Shown one piece after another: positions 1 to 6,802 of a DNA stretch of 40,947 nt; the stretch's first letter is position 1; each line of letters begins with the position of its first letter. Both the position numbers and the translations under genes were made by a program. The notes under the pieces are model-generated. The model worked only from the letters and a program-made list of their open reading frames with translations, made no database searches and had not been told where the DNA came from. This DNA is from a virus, in the IMG/VR virus record IMGVR_UViG_3300027668_000039, positions 1 to 40,947 of that record. One strand, 5' to 3'.

Positions 1-86
1 ATATAAATTCGTTTATAGATTCTTCTTAGCCTACCTCCTGACGCTCCGTTGTTCCAATTTTTAAAATTTAATGTAATTGTTTTCAT
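1..86 (-). CDS. 5' part of a small gene that continues across the circular junction
   Basis: An ATG at 84-86 (minus strand) opens a frame that runs off the left edge after 28 codons plus two bases. The product begins MKTITLNFKNWNNGASGG and is basic. If the molecule is circular, the two leftover bases join the first base of the complement at 40947 to make an ATG codon, and the frame continues 35 residues to the TAA at 40839. The joined product would be 64 aa. I recognise no family. The gene lies downstream of 121-360 in the same leftward operon. Confidence 0.6.
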   Translation of the reverse strand, partial: MKTITLNFKNWNNGASGGRLRRIYKRIY

Positions 87-120
87 AATTCTATTTCGCC
101 TATAATTAGTGAGAGGGACT

Positions 121-360
121 TTACTCTGTTAATTTTTTAATTCTATCTGATATTATTTTCTCAATTTCTTTTTCAGCTTCCTTCCTTAATTTCTTCTTCT
201 TCTTTCTTGGGGAATTAGTGTAATTCGTTGGAATTAAACCTCCCTTACCACTATATGCAAAATAATCATTCATATCTATTGTGTTTAATTTATATTGTTC
301 CTTAAAGTATCTTTCTTCCTTTAATTCTTTAATTAAATATTTACTTGATTCTTCCATCTG
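121..360 (-). CDS. Small basic/acidic helical protein, unknown
   Basis: About 79 aa, starting MEESSKYLIKELKEE. It is rich in Lys and Glu and has a KKKKKLRKEAEKE stretch near residue 55, suggesting a helical, nucleic-acid-contacting protein. The frame is open further upstream to 501, but that part lies antiphase over the cysteine-rich gene 341-670 and looks like its shadow. I chose the ATG at 360 because it leaves only a 20-base overlap and has a purine-rich GAAGAAG just upstream. Function unknown. Confidence 0.55.
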   Translation of the reverse strand, partial: QMEESSKYLIKELKEERYFKEQYKLNTIDMNDYFAYSGKGGLIPTNYTNSPRKKKKKLRKEAEKEIEKIISDRIKKLTE

Positions 361-670
361 CTTCTTCAACTGCTGCTTCCCAGGAACTACAACAATGATC
401 TTTACAGCTATAGCATAATCCTGATTCAGACATTCTGGCTTCACAACAAGCTGAAACCTGACTCCATTCATCCTCACAATCACAATCATCATTATCTCCA
501 CAAATCACACACCTTTGATGATCTTCACAATGATCATCATTATGTTCTATTTGTTTATCACAATCTTCTATACAGCAAATAGGATTATTGCCATCAAAAT
601 CAGTTGGATCATCCCCATGACTTGCATGTGTAGCTTTTACCCAACTTTCAAAAAATTCTTTATTAATCAT
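341..670 (-). CDS. Cysteine-rich putative zinc-binding protein
   Basis: 109 aa, acidic, with many Cys and His: ICCIEDCDKQIEHNDDHCEDHQ, then CVICGDNDDCDC near residue 54 and a C-terminal CYSCKDHCC. The spaced CxxC pairs point to two or more zinc-binding knuckles. Small zinc proteins of this kind are common among phage early genes and often bind host proteins, but no specific family is recognised. The ATG at 670 lies one base past the TAA of 672-1022, so translation is probably coupled. Confidence 0.7.
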   Translation of the reverse strand: MINKEFFESWVKATHASHGDDPTDFDGNNPICCIEDCDKQIEHNDDHCEDHQRCVICGDNDDCDCEDEWSQVSACCEARMSESGLCYSCKDHCCSSWEAAVEEADGRIK

Positions 671-671
671 A

Positions 672-1022
672 TTAAAAGTTTACAATTATTTCTTTATTTT
701 CAATATCAACATATATATCTATTGGCTGAATGCAATTACCAAATTCAATACAACTTGTATCAGTTTTAAGCTCCCAGCCTTTATCATCACTATCTATTTC
801 TTGCCTTTCTGATTCTAATATATCTTCATCTGATTGATAAACTACACCTACAACTTTAGTTGCGTAAACTCCTATATCTTTTACACCCCAATCTCTCATT
901 TCAGTATAGTATTCCCAGGAAACAACAAAAGCTCCCTCTAAATCGTAAGTGTTTTGGTTGGATTTGTAATTACCATTGTGTATGCTGACATTTAATTCAG
1001 CCAATCTTGTTTCAAAATTCAT
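672..1022 (-). CDS. First gene of the leftward arm, unknown
   Basis: 116 aa, acidic, predicted soluble, beginning MNFETRLAELNVSIHNGNY. No family is recognised. It is the promoter-proximal gene of the leftward early operon, sitting 22 bases after a TTATATTGTA box on the minus strand. First genes of phage early arms often take over host functions, but that is inference. The stop is followed at once by the start of the cysteine-rich gene 341-670. Confidence 0.7.
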   Translation of the reverse strand: MNFETRLAELNVSIHNGNYKSNQNTYDLEGAFVVSWEYYTEMRDWGVKDIGVYATKVVGVVYQSDEDILESERQEIDSDDKGWELKTDTSCIEFGNCIQPIDIYVDIENKEIIVNF

Positions 1023-1147
1023 AGTTTAATGTTTTGTTTAGTATTACAATATAATAACTAATTTTTAACTTTACCAAATTATTTTGTATAAATCTTTATT
1101 CCACTAAGTTCCATAATTAATAAAATACATTGTGTTATATTGTATTT
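1023..1147. promoter_or_regulatory. Divergent control region between the two arms
   Basis: 125 bp between the leftward early gene (start 1022) and the rightward head protease (start 1148). It holds TTATATTGTA on the minus strand (1045-1054), GTTATATTGTA on the plus strand (1134-1144), and the direct repeat TTCCA-CT-AAGTTCCA (about 1099-1113). The same AGTTCCA plus GTTATATTGTA pairing stands before the terminase gene at 18608 and the gene at 21391, so these look like regulatory elements of this phage. Which part is promoter and which is operator cannot be told from sequence alone. Confidence 0.6.
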
Positions 1148-2146
1148 ATGAATTGGTATAGTATAAAAAATATTGCTAAAAGTCAAATGACTGAGGTAAT
1201 GATATATGATGAAATTGGAAATTTTGGGGTTGATGCCAAGTCTTTTATTAATGAGATAAAACAAATCCCTAATGATACATCTGTTCTTTTAAGGATAAAT
1301 TCGCCAGGAGGTTCTGTTATAGATGGTTTAGCAATTTATGATGCTATAAATAGAATGCCACAAAAAGTTACTGCTCGTATAGAGGGAATTGCTGCTTCAA
1401 TGGCAAGTGTTATTGCACTAGCTGCTGATGAAGTAATTATGAGTGAAAACTCTCTTTATATGATTCACAATGTTTGGGGAGGTGAAGTTGGAGATTCAGA
1501 TGATTTAAGAAAAGCTGCTGACCTTATGGATAAAATGGGTGAAAGGCTTATTAATATATATGTTTCAAAAACTGGTCAAACAGAAGAACAAATCCGTTCT
1601 TGGATGGATGAAGAAACTTGGTTTAATAGTTCAGAAGCAAAAGAAGCAGGTTTTATCAACTTAGTAGAAGAGCCTATAAAAATGGCAGCTATGTTTGATA
1701 TAAAGAAGTACGACTACAAGAATACAAGTATTGTAGAAAAATTATTTAATAATCAAAAAAAAGAAAATCAAATGGAAAAAGAGTTTGAAAACTTAAAATC
1801 TTTTATTTCTGATATGTTTAGTAAAACAGCAGAATCTAAAGAAGTAAAAATTCTTGACAATGATGAGGTGTCTAGTAAAATGAATGCTATAGAAGAGTCT
1901 ATTGAAGAGTCAGCTAAAGCAATCGTTGAGCTAAATGGTTCTATCGTTGAAAAGGATGGTTACATAGCAACACTTACTGAAGAGCTTAATGGCTATAAAG
2001 TAAAAGAAGCGAAAATGGAGGGAACTCCGAGTGATGTTGTGCCTAGTAAAGATCCTAGCCCATCATTAGAAGCTAAAACTGAGTGTCAATGGGATGTATA
2101 TGCAAATAACATAGCTTCTGACAACAAAGTGTACTTTAAAAATTAA
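1148..2146 (+). CDS. ClpP/S14-like head maturation protease with scaffold-like tail
   Basis: 332 aa. The N-terminal ~185 residues are a ClpP-fold serine protease: NSPGGSV at residues 51-57, the nucleophile Ser84 in GIAASMAS, and His107 in YMIHNVW. Such proteases cleave scaffold and capsid proteins during procapsid maturation. From about residue 208 the chain becomes a charged, coiled-coil-like tail resembling a scaffolding domain; an ATG at 1772 may start a separate scaffold there. I chose the ATG at 1148 because the only in-frame codon upstream is a TTG at 1130 inside the conserved GTTATATTGTA region. The capsid gene follows after 25 bases. Confidence 0.88.
   Translation: MNWYSIKNIAKSQMTEVMIYDEIGNFGVDAKSFINEIKQIPNDTSVLLRINSPGGSVIDGLAIYDAINRMPQKVTARIEGIAASMASVIALAADEVIMSENSLYMIHNVWGGEVGDSDDLRKAADLMDKMGERLINIYVSKTGQTEEQIRSWMDEETWFNSSEAKEAGFINLVEEPIKMAAMFDIKKYDYKNTSIVEKLFNNQKKENQMEKEFENLKSFISDMFSKTAESKEVKILDNDEVSSKMNAIEESIEESAKAIVELNGSIVEKDGYIATLTEELNGYKVKEAKMEGTPSDVVPSKDPSPSLEAKTECQWDVYANNIASDNKVYFKN
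1772..2146 (+). CDS. Possible nested scaffold protein, in frame inside the protease gene
   Basis: An in-frame ATG at 1772 is preceded by AAAAAAAAGAAAATCAA, the same A-rich type of leader seen before other genes here. It would give a 124-aa acidic product beginning MEKEFENLKSF, predicted largely helical. Lambda C/Nu3 and many HK97-type phages make scaffold from an internal start in the protease gene. No other scaffold gene is visible near the capsid gene. The idea rests on position and composition only. Confidence 0.4.
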   Translation: MEKEFENLKSFISDMFSKTAESKEVKILDNDEVSSKMNAIEESIEESAKAIVELNGSIVEKDGYIATLTEELNGYKVKEAKMEGTPSDVVPSKDPSPSLEAKTECQWDVYANNIASDNKVYFKN

Positions 2147-2171
2147 AAATTAACAATAAAAAAATAAAAAA

Positions 2172-3182
2172 ATGGCAAATGTATTATCATCAAGTTTAAC
2201 ATGGAGTCAAGAAGATGCAAGAAAATATTTCTTAGCACCTCTTTTCTTTGAAAACAACCACCTAGTAGGGATGGATGTTATTTCTGATGTTTCTGGAGCT
2301 TCTATCTTATTAGATAGATACACTTCTGTAAAAGACATCACTAAATCAATGAGTCAAGTATGCTTCGCAGCAGATGGAACTCAATCAACAAATTCTAACA
2401 TAACTTTAACACTATGTAGATTAGAAGTAGAGCATGCACAAAAAGCTGTAGCTTTACTTTCTCACATAAAATCACAATTACTTAAAAAAGGTATCAATAG
2501 AGCTGATCTATCTGGAACTATATTTATGGAAATTGTTTCTGAAATTGTTATGCAAGGAATAATGAGAGATTTCTCTACTATCTTATGGTGGGGTGATGCA
2601 ACTAATGGTGCAACTGAATCTACTCAATTACTTTGTAATGGTATCTGGAAATTTTTAGATGGTCATGTTGGTGCTGCTTTACCAAGTGCACAAGTAAAAG
2701 TATTCAATGCTAATATTATTACAACTTTAGAGGATATGTTAGCTGCTCGTTCTGTAGAATTAGCTACTGCTGACAATCAAATTATCTACTGTTCAAGAGC
2801 TTTTGCTGAAGGATATGCAAAAGAATTAAGAGCTTCTAACGGAGCACATACTGCTGCTTATGCTGATTTACAAAATGGAGTTGGTGCATTAAGATTCAAT
2901 GGTGTAAAATTAGAGGTTGTAAACTCTTGGGATGTTGATATTGCAACTTATGGTGCTGCTTTAGCTAACATGACAAATGGTTTAGCTCCAAATGCTGTAG
3001 GAGATACTAAATGTGCAATATGGACTGCTACTAACAACATTACAGTTGGTACTGACTTTGTAGCACAAGATGTAGACATGTGGTACAACAGAGATTGTAA
3101 AGAAAACAGATTCAGAATGCTATATTCTATGGGTGTTGCTGTTAAAGAGCCTGGAATGTGTGTAACTATGACTCAAGATTAA
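2172..3182 (+). CDS. Major capsid protein
   Basis: 336 aa, beginning MANVLSSSLTWSQEDARKYF. It lies directly after the head protease and before the major tail protein, the classic place for the main shell protein, and it has the mixed Ala/Thr/Asn composition usual in HK97-fold capsids of Bacteroidota phages. I see no long N-terminal delta-domain, which fits scaffold being provided by the protease gene. A 7-bp GC-rich hairpin follows the stop, and the start has an A-rich leader. The call rests on position, size and style rather than on a specific motif. Confidence 0.8.
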   Translation: MANVLSSSLTWSQEDARKYFLAPLFFENNHLVGMDVISDVSGASILLDRYTSVKDITKSMSQVCFAADGTQSTNSNITLTLCRLEVEHAQKAVALLSHIKSQLLKKGINRADLSGTIFMEIVSEIVMQGIMRDFSTILWWGDATNGATESTQLLCNGIWKFLDGHVGAALPSAQVKVFNANIITTLEDMLAARSVELATADNQIIYCSRAFAEGYAKELRASNGAHTAAYADLQNGVGALRFNGVKLEVVNSWDVDIATYGAALANMTNGLAPNAVGDTKCAIWTATNNITVGTDFVAQDVDMWYNRDCKENRFRMLYSMGVAVKEPGMCVTMTQD

Positions 3183-3198
3183 TAATTAATTTATCTTA

Positions 3199-3218
3199 GG
3201 GGGGAGTAAAATCCCCCC
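3199..3218 (+). terminator. Strong hairpin between capsid and tail-tube genes
   Basis: Perfect stem GGGGGGA/TCCCCCC (3199-3205 with 3212-3218) and a 6-base loop. No T-run follows it on the plus strand, so it is a poor intrinsic terminator. It could be a partial terminator, an RNA-processing site or an mRNA-stabilising 3' hairpin that raises capsid mRNA levels. Confidence 0.5.
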
Positions 3219-3246
3219 AACGATTAACAAAAAAAAATAAAAAAAA

Positions 3247-3921
3247 ATGGCTTTAACACAAGGACACGCAATAGCATGTTGCGATAGAAACAGAAGAGGT
3301 GGGATTAAAAGAATCTGGCTTATGGAAACGGACAAACTTACTGGTGCTGTAACTTACGCAGTTACAGGAACTCCAACTGGAGCAGCAGGAGGTGAAATCA
3401 CAGCTTTCCCTACAGTTCCAGGTACAACTCCTAACGAGGTTGCAAACTGGTTTGAATTTGAATTTGAAAGAGGAACTGCTGGTTTTTCTGCAAATGCAAC
3501 TAGAGAAAATGGTTCAACAATGGTAAACATAGAGCTTGAATTTTATGTTCCAAAAATAACTGAAGAAATTAATCAAAGATTAAGAGAATTAACTGAGTCT
3601 TGTGGAATTTACGCATTATGTGAGTCTTATGCTGATGACTGTGATACTGCTGATCCAGAAACTTATTTCTTCATGTTAGGATATGACAAAGTATTTGAAA
3701 AGAAAGCATATTTAGAGTTCGCTTCAGGTGAGCAAACTACTGGTGTTGGACTACAAGATGCAAATGGTACTGCTGTTAAATTAGCTGGAATGCACGCAGA
3801 ATATCCAAGAGAAGTATTAATTGCTCTTAACCAAACTACTAATACTCAGGCATCTACTGCCAACATGGTAGACATGTGTCAGATTACTACTGGTGCAAAT
3901 CTTGCTTGGACTACAGACTAA
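3247..3921 (+). CDS. Major tail (tube) protein
   Basis: 224 aa, beginning MALTQGHAIACCDRNRRGGI. The sequence is beta-rich and the central VNIELEFYVPKITEEINQ segment resembles tail-tube subunits of Bacteroidota siphoviruses. The neighbours agree: capsid upstream, strong terminator downstream, as expected for a very highly expressed virion protein. Tube genes usually lie next to the tail chaperones and tape measure; here those are 18 kb away. An A-rich run precedes the ATG, with no Shine-Dalgarno site. Confidence 0.75.
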   Translation: MALTQGHAIACCDRNRRGGIKRIWLMETDKLTGAVTYAVTGTPTGAAGGEITAFPTVPGTTPNEVANWFEFEFERGTAGFSANATRENGSTMVNIELEFYVPKITEEINQRLRELTESCGIYALCESYADDCDTADPETYFFMLGYDKVFEKKAYLEFASGEQTTGVGLQDANGTAVKLAGMHAEYPREVLIALNQTTNTQASTANMVDMCQITTGANLAWTTD

Positions 3922-3935
3922 TTAACTTTATTATG

Positions 3936-3967
3936 AGAAAAAGGGGGGGGGATTCCTCCCTTTTCTT
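3936..3967 (+). terminator. Terminator after the capsid/tail-tube transcript
   Basis: The arm AGAAAAAGGGGGGGGG (3936-3951) pairs with CCTCCCTTTTCTT (3955-3967), a U-rich 3' arm. It closes the 1148-3921 unit, and a -7 box for the next unit follows at once. Confidence 0.75.
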
Positions 3968-3978
3968 GTAATTTTTTG

Positions 3979-3986
3979 TATATTTG
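3979..3986 (+). promoter_or_regulatory. Bacteroidota-type -7 box (TATATTTG) for the portal operon
   Basis: TATATTTG is an exact match to TAnnTTTG. It lies between the terminator at 3936-3967 and the ATG at 4002, leaving a leader of about 10 bases. No clear -33 TTTG is present, so it may be weak or need an activator. Confidence 0.5.
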
Positions 3987-4001
3987 AAAAATAATTAAAT
4001 T

Positions 4002-4280
4002 ATGAAATATAAATTTGACAATAAATATTTTTTATCTAATGATAATGAGTTAGTTCCTTTAGGTAAAAATTCAATTAGTGTAACTTTTTCTTCTAACTTC
4101 AGTCAAAAAGTTTTAAGTAAATTACATATTTTAGGCAAATCTTATGTTAGTTTAGAAGGTGATGATGTTAAGGAAGTCAAAGTACCTAAATTAGATATAA
4201 AACCAAAGAAAAAAGTTAAATTAGATGAGCCGAAAAAAACAACAAAATATACCTCTAACTCAAACGAAAAAAAGTCCTAA
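4002..4280 (+). CDS. Small lysine-rich protein before portal, unknown
   Basis: 92 aa, with a folded-looking first half (MKYKFDNKYFLSNDNELVPLG) and a Lys/Pro-rich tail from residue 60 (KVPKLDIKPKKKVKLDEPKK). It overlaps the portal start by 56 bases, so the two are probably translationally coupled. No family is recognised; a virion assembly role is inferred only from the operon. The basic tail could contact DNA. Confidence 0.65.
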   Translation: MKYKFDNKYFLSNDNELVPLGKNSISVTFSSNFSQKVLSKLHILGKSYVSLEGDDVKEVKVPKLDIKPKKKVKLDEPKKTTKYTSNSNEKKS

Positions 4281-5535
4281 AATATTAGGATATTCGTTTT
4301 CAAAAGATGTATCAAAAGCTGCTCCAAAAGAGCCAAGTCTTACTTCAGAGGTATTGAGGGATGACTGGATTCCTTTTGGTAAAAATAATTTATTCCCACA
4401 AGAACTTTCAGAGCTGTCAAGAGCAGCATCTACGCATAGGGCAATACTTAGCACTAAAACAACATTCAGTATAGGAGAAGGGTTAATAACTTCTAACAAA
4501 GCATTAAAAGCATTATTAGAAGATGTTAATGTTTACGGAGAATCTATGGATGATGTTGCAAAAAAAGTTATATCAGATTACTGGAAACTAGGTAATGCTT
4601 ATATGGAAGTAGTTGTAGGTCAGGGTTACATAAATTTTTTCCACCAGGATGGAACTACAGCTAGAGTACACAAAGGTGGTAAACACATTTTATTACATCC
4701 AGACTGGGAACATGCAAGAAGATTCCCAGATGATATGAGGAAAGTACCAACTTATCCAGATTATAAAAAAGATGGTGAAGTTTATAGATCTATTATTCAC
4801 TTTTCTGATTATGAGAGTACATATTATTATTATGGAATGCCTGATTACTGTGCAGCTTTAGACCATATTCGCATTGCCAATCAAATAGGGGTTTATAACC
4901 TAACTCGTTTCAAAAATGGGTTTATGCCAAGTGCTATTGTGGAGTTAAATGCAGACATGGGAGAGGATGAAGCACAAGACTTTATAGATGATGCTGTAGC
5001 TAAACTAACTGGAGCTGGAGATAATTCTAAAATATTATTTATAGCTAAGAATGGTGATGGTGATGCTACAAATGTTCAAATAATTAATGATACTAGTGAT
5101 GGTTCTTTTATGGAGCTTCAAAAAATCACAAATGACAATATAATATCGGCACACAGATGGAATCCAGCTTTATCAGGGATTCAAGTTGCTGGTCAATTAG
5201 GCAACAACCAACAAATACTTACTGCTTATGATATTGCTATGAGCACAGTAATTAAAGAACCTCAACAAATGTTTTTGAAATGTTTGAAAAAAATATTAAA
5301 AGTTGAAAGAGCAATAAATGCAAGTGATTTAAGATTTTATACTAAACCACCAGTTTCTTTGTTAGGTGCTATTGCTCCATCAGAATTTATATCAATAAAA
5401 GAGGGAAGAGAGATATTCCATTTGCCAGAATTGAATGAAAAGCAAATGAAAGAGTTGCTGGAAGAGAAGGCTGCTAATAAGCCAGTTAAAGAGGAGTCTA
5501 ACGATAAAAAAGAAGAAGATGGCACTAATAACTAG
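4225..5535 (+). CDS. Portal protein
   Basis: 436 aa. It shows the layout of HK97-type portals of Bacteroidota phages: N-terminal WIPFGKNNLFPQEL, a central dimer/wing region with the DYESTYYYYGMPDY and NLTRFKNGFMPSAIV segments, a helix with AHRWNPALSGIQVAGQLGNN that matches the channel/tunnel-loop part of these portals, and a charged Lys/Glu tail. The dodecameric portal is the DNA entry channel and terminase dock. The ATG at 4225 overlaps the upstream gene, but no later start would keep the conserved N-terminus. The adaptor gene overlaps its 3' end by 17 bases. Confidence 0.88.
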   Translation: MSRKKQQNIPLTQTKKSPKILGYSFSKDVSKAAPKEPSLTSEVLRDDWIPFGKNNLFPQELSELSRAASTHRAILSTKTTFSIGEGLITSNKALKALLEDVNVYGESMDDVAKKVISDYWKLGNAYMEVVVGQGYINFFHQDGTTARVHKGGKHILLHPDWEHARRFPDDMRKVPTYPDYKKDGEVYRSIIHFSDYESTYYYYGMPDYCAALDHIRIANQIGVYNLTRFKNGFMPSAIVELNADMGEDEAQDFIDDAVAKLTGAGDNSKILFIAKNGDGDATNVQIINDTSDGSFMELQKITNDNIISAHRWNPALSGIQVAGQLGNNQQILTAYDIAMSTVIKEPQQMFLKCLKKILKVERAINASDLRFYTKPPVSLLGAIAPSEFISIKEGREIFHLPELNEKQMKELLEEKAANKPVKEESNDKKEEDGTNN

Positions 5536-5998
5536 AGGTGAAGTAGTAATTAAAGCAATGACAAATGCTAATTTTGATAAGCATTTAGTAAAAAAGACTT
5601 TCATAGAAATAGCTGAACTTAATCATGTTAAACCATTTTTAGGTGATAAGCTATATAAAAAAGTTTCTACTGGTAGCTATGTAGTGTTAGTAAATGACTA
5701 TATAAAAGATTATTTAGCATTTTGCATTAAGTTTGAAATATTACCAGATATAACATATAACACAACATCTCAAGGTGTTGTGGACAACCTGGCTGATTTT
5801 ACCAGTCCAGTTAGTGAAAGAAAATTAAATTACCTTAGACAAGAAACTTACAAGAAAGCAGAAACTTTTAAAAAGAAAATGCACATTTATTTAGATGAGA
5901 ATAAAGTATTATATCCAGAGTGGAATGGATGTGGAACTTGTAGCTCTTGTAATGGAGGTAGCTCTGTCAGTAAAAGACATGGCATAATAACTTATTAA
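5519..5998 (+). CDS. Head-tail adaptor (connector) candidate
   Basis: 159 aa. The first 100 residues look helical (VKKTFIEIAELNHVKPFLG, YIKDYLAFCIKFEILPDI) and resemble the all-helical adaptor proteins that bind under the portal, such as those found after portal genes in Bacteroidota phages (DUF6712-like). The C-terminus adds GCGTCSSCNGG, a possible metal-binding knuckle. It overlaps the portal gene and starts after AGAAGAAG. Family assignment is by context and helical pattern. Confidence 0.6.
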   Translation: MALITRGEVVIKAMTNANFDKHLVKKTFIEIAELNHVKPFLGDKLYKKVSTGSYVVLVNDYIKDYLAFCIKFEILPDITYNTTSQGVVDNLADFTSPVSERKLNYLRQETYKKAETFKKKMHIYLDENKVLYPEWNGCGTCSSCNGGSSVSKRHGIITY

Positions 5999-6001
5999 TA
6001 A

Positions 6002-6775
6002 ATGAAGAATCACAATAATTTAACGGATTCCCAGATACACAATGCGAAAGGATTTGAACCAGCTAGGAAGAGAAGTGTATCTACTAAAAATCATCTTAAT
6101 GGTGTAGATTGGGTAAAATCAAACTATACCAGTTCTGTATTGTTAGTAGCTCCTGCTGATCAGCAAGGCCATTTACATCACAAATATTTTTGTCTATATA
6201 ATAGCCATGATTTAGTAAAATATGCTGTATATTTTAAAGTAACAAGTAGTCAAGCTATGCTAACTCCTGCTGGCTATGGTGGGGTAATTTGTGCAGACTT
6301 AACTGCTAGTGGAGCAAATTCTACTGCATTACAAGTAGGAACAGCATTACAAGTTGTTTTAAACGCACATTCTGACTTTACAGCTTCAAGAAATGGTGAA
6401 AGTGGTAATGTTACTCTAACTGGATTAACTACAGCTAGTCCTGCTAAAGATGTAGATAGTACAGTTACTATAACTATAACAGATACAGAGGTTGTAAACG
6501 AGGTTTTACATACTAATGCTGAAGGTCATATAAAATTTACTCCATTTAGCTCAATAATGTCAGGTCTTAATCTTTTATCTGACAAAGCATATACTCATAC
6601 ACAATCAGAATCTTCAGCTACCTGGGTGGTAAATCACAATTTAGCTAAAAACGCATCCGTAACAGTAGTAGATTCGGCAGGAACAGTTGTAATTGGTCAG
6701 GTAGATTATAATACTATAAATCAAATAACACTAACATTCAAAGCTACTTTCTCTGGAAAGGCATATTTCAATTAA
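6002..6775 (+). CDS. Virion fibre or decoration protein
   Basis: 257 aa, starting 3 bases after the adaptor stop. The middle is rich in Thr, Ser, Ala and Val, typical of beta-structured fibres. The last 60 residues (ATWVVNHNLAKNASVTVVD, then NQITLTFK) resemble the C-terminal domain of the long fibre at 6803-8530 (IAVTHNLGTKAVIVQMFD, NQVTVDFR), so the two share a terminal module probably used for trimerisation or receptor binding. The N-terminus may attach it to the neck or tail. Confidence 0.65.
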   Translation: MKNHNNLTDSQIHNAKGFEPARKRSVSTKNHLNGVDWVKSNYTSSVLLVAPADQQGHLHHKYFCLYNSHDLVKYAVYFKVTSSQAMLTPAGYGGVICADLTASGANSTALQVGTALQVVLNAHSDFTASRNGESGNVTLTGLTTASPAKDVDSTVTITITDTEVVNEVLHTNAEGHIKFTPFSSIMSGLNLLSDKAYTHTQSESSATWVVNHNLAKNASVTVVDSAGTVVIGQVDYNTINQITLTFKATFSGKAYFN

Positions 6776-6802
6776 TTAATAAATAAATAAATAAAAAAAC
6801 AA

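Noticed and set aside
361-501. N-terminal extension of the 121-360 gene
   Set aside because: Lies antiphase over the cysteine-rich gene 341-670 and has a low-complexity, shadow-like sequence.
515-769. Plus-strand frame opposite the early genes
   Set aside because: Hydrophobic shadow of the minus-strand cysteine-rich genes, with no start context.
1130-1147. TTG start of the head protease
   Set aside because: The six extra residues come from the conserved GTTATATTGTA box; the ATG at 1148 is the better start.
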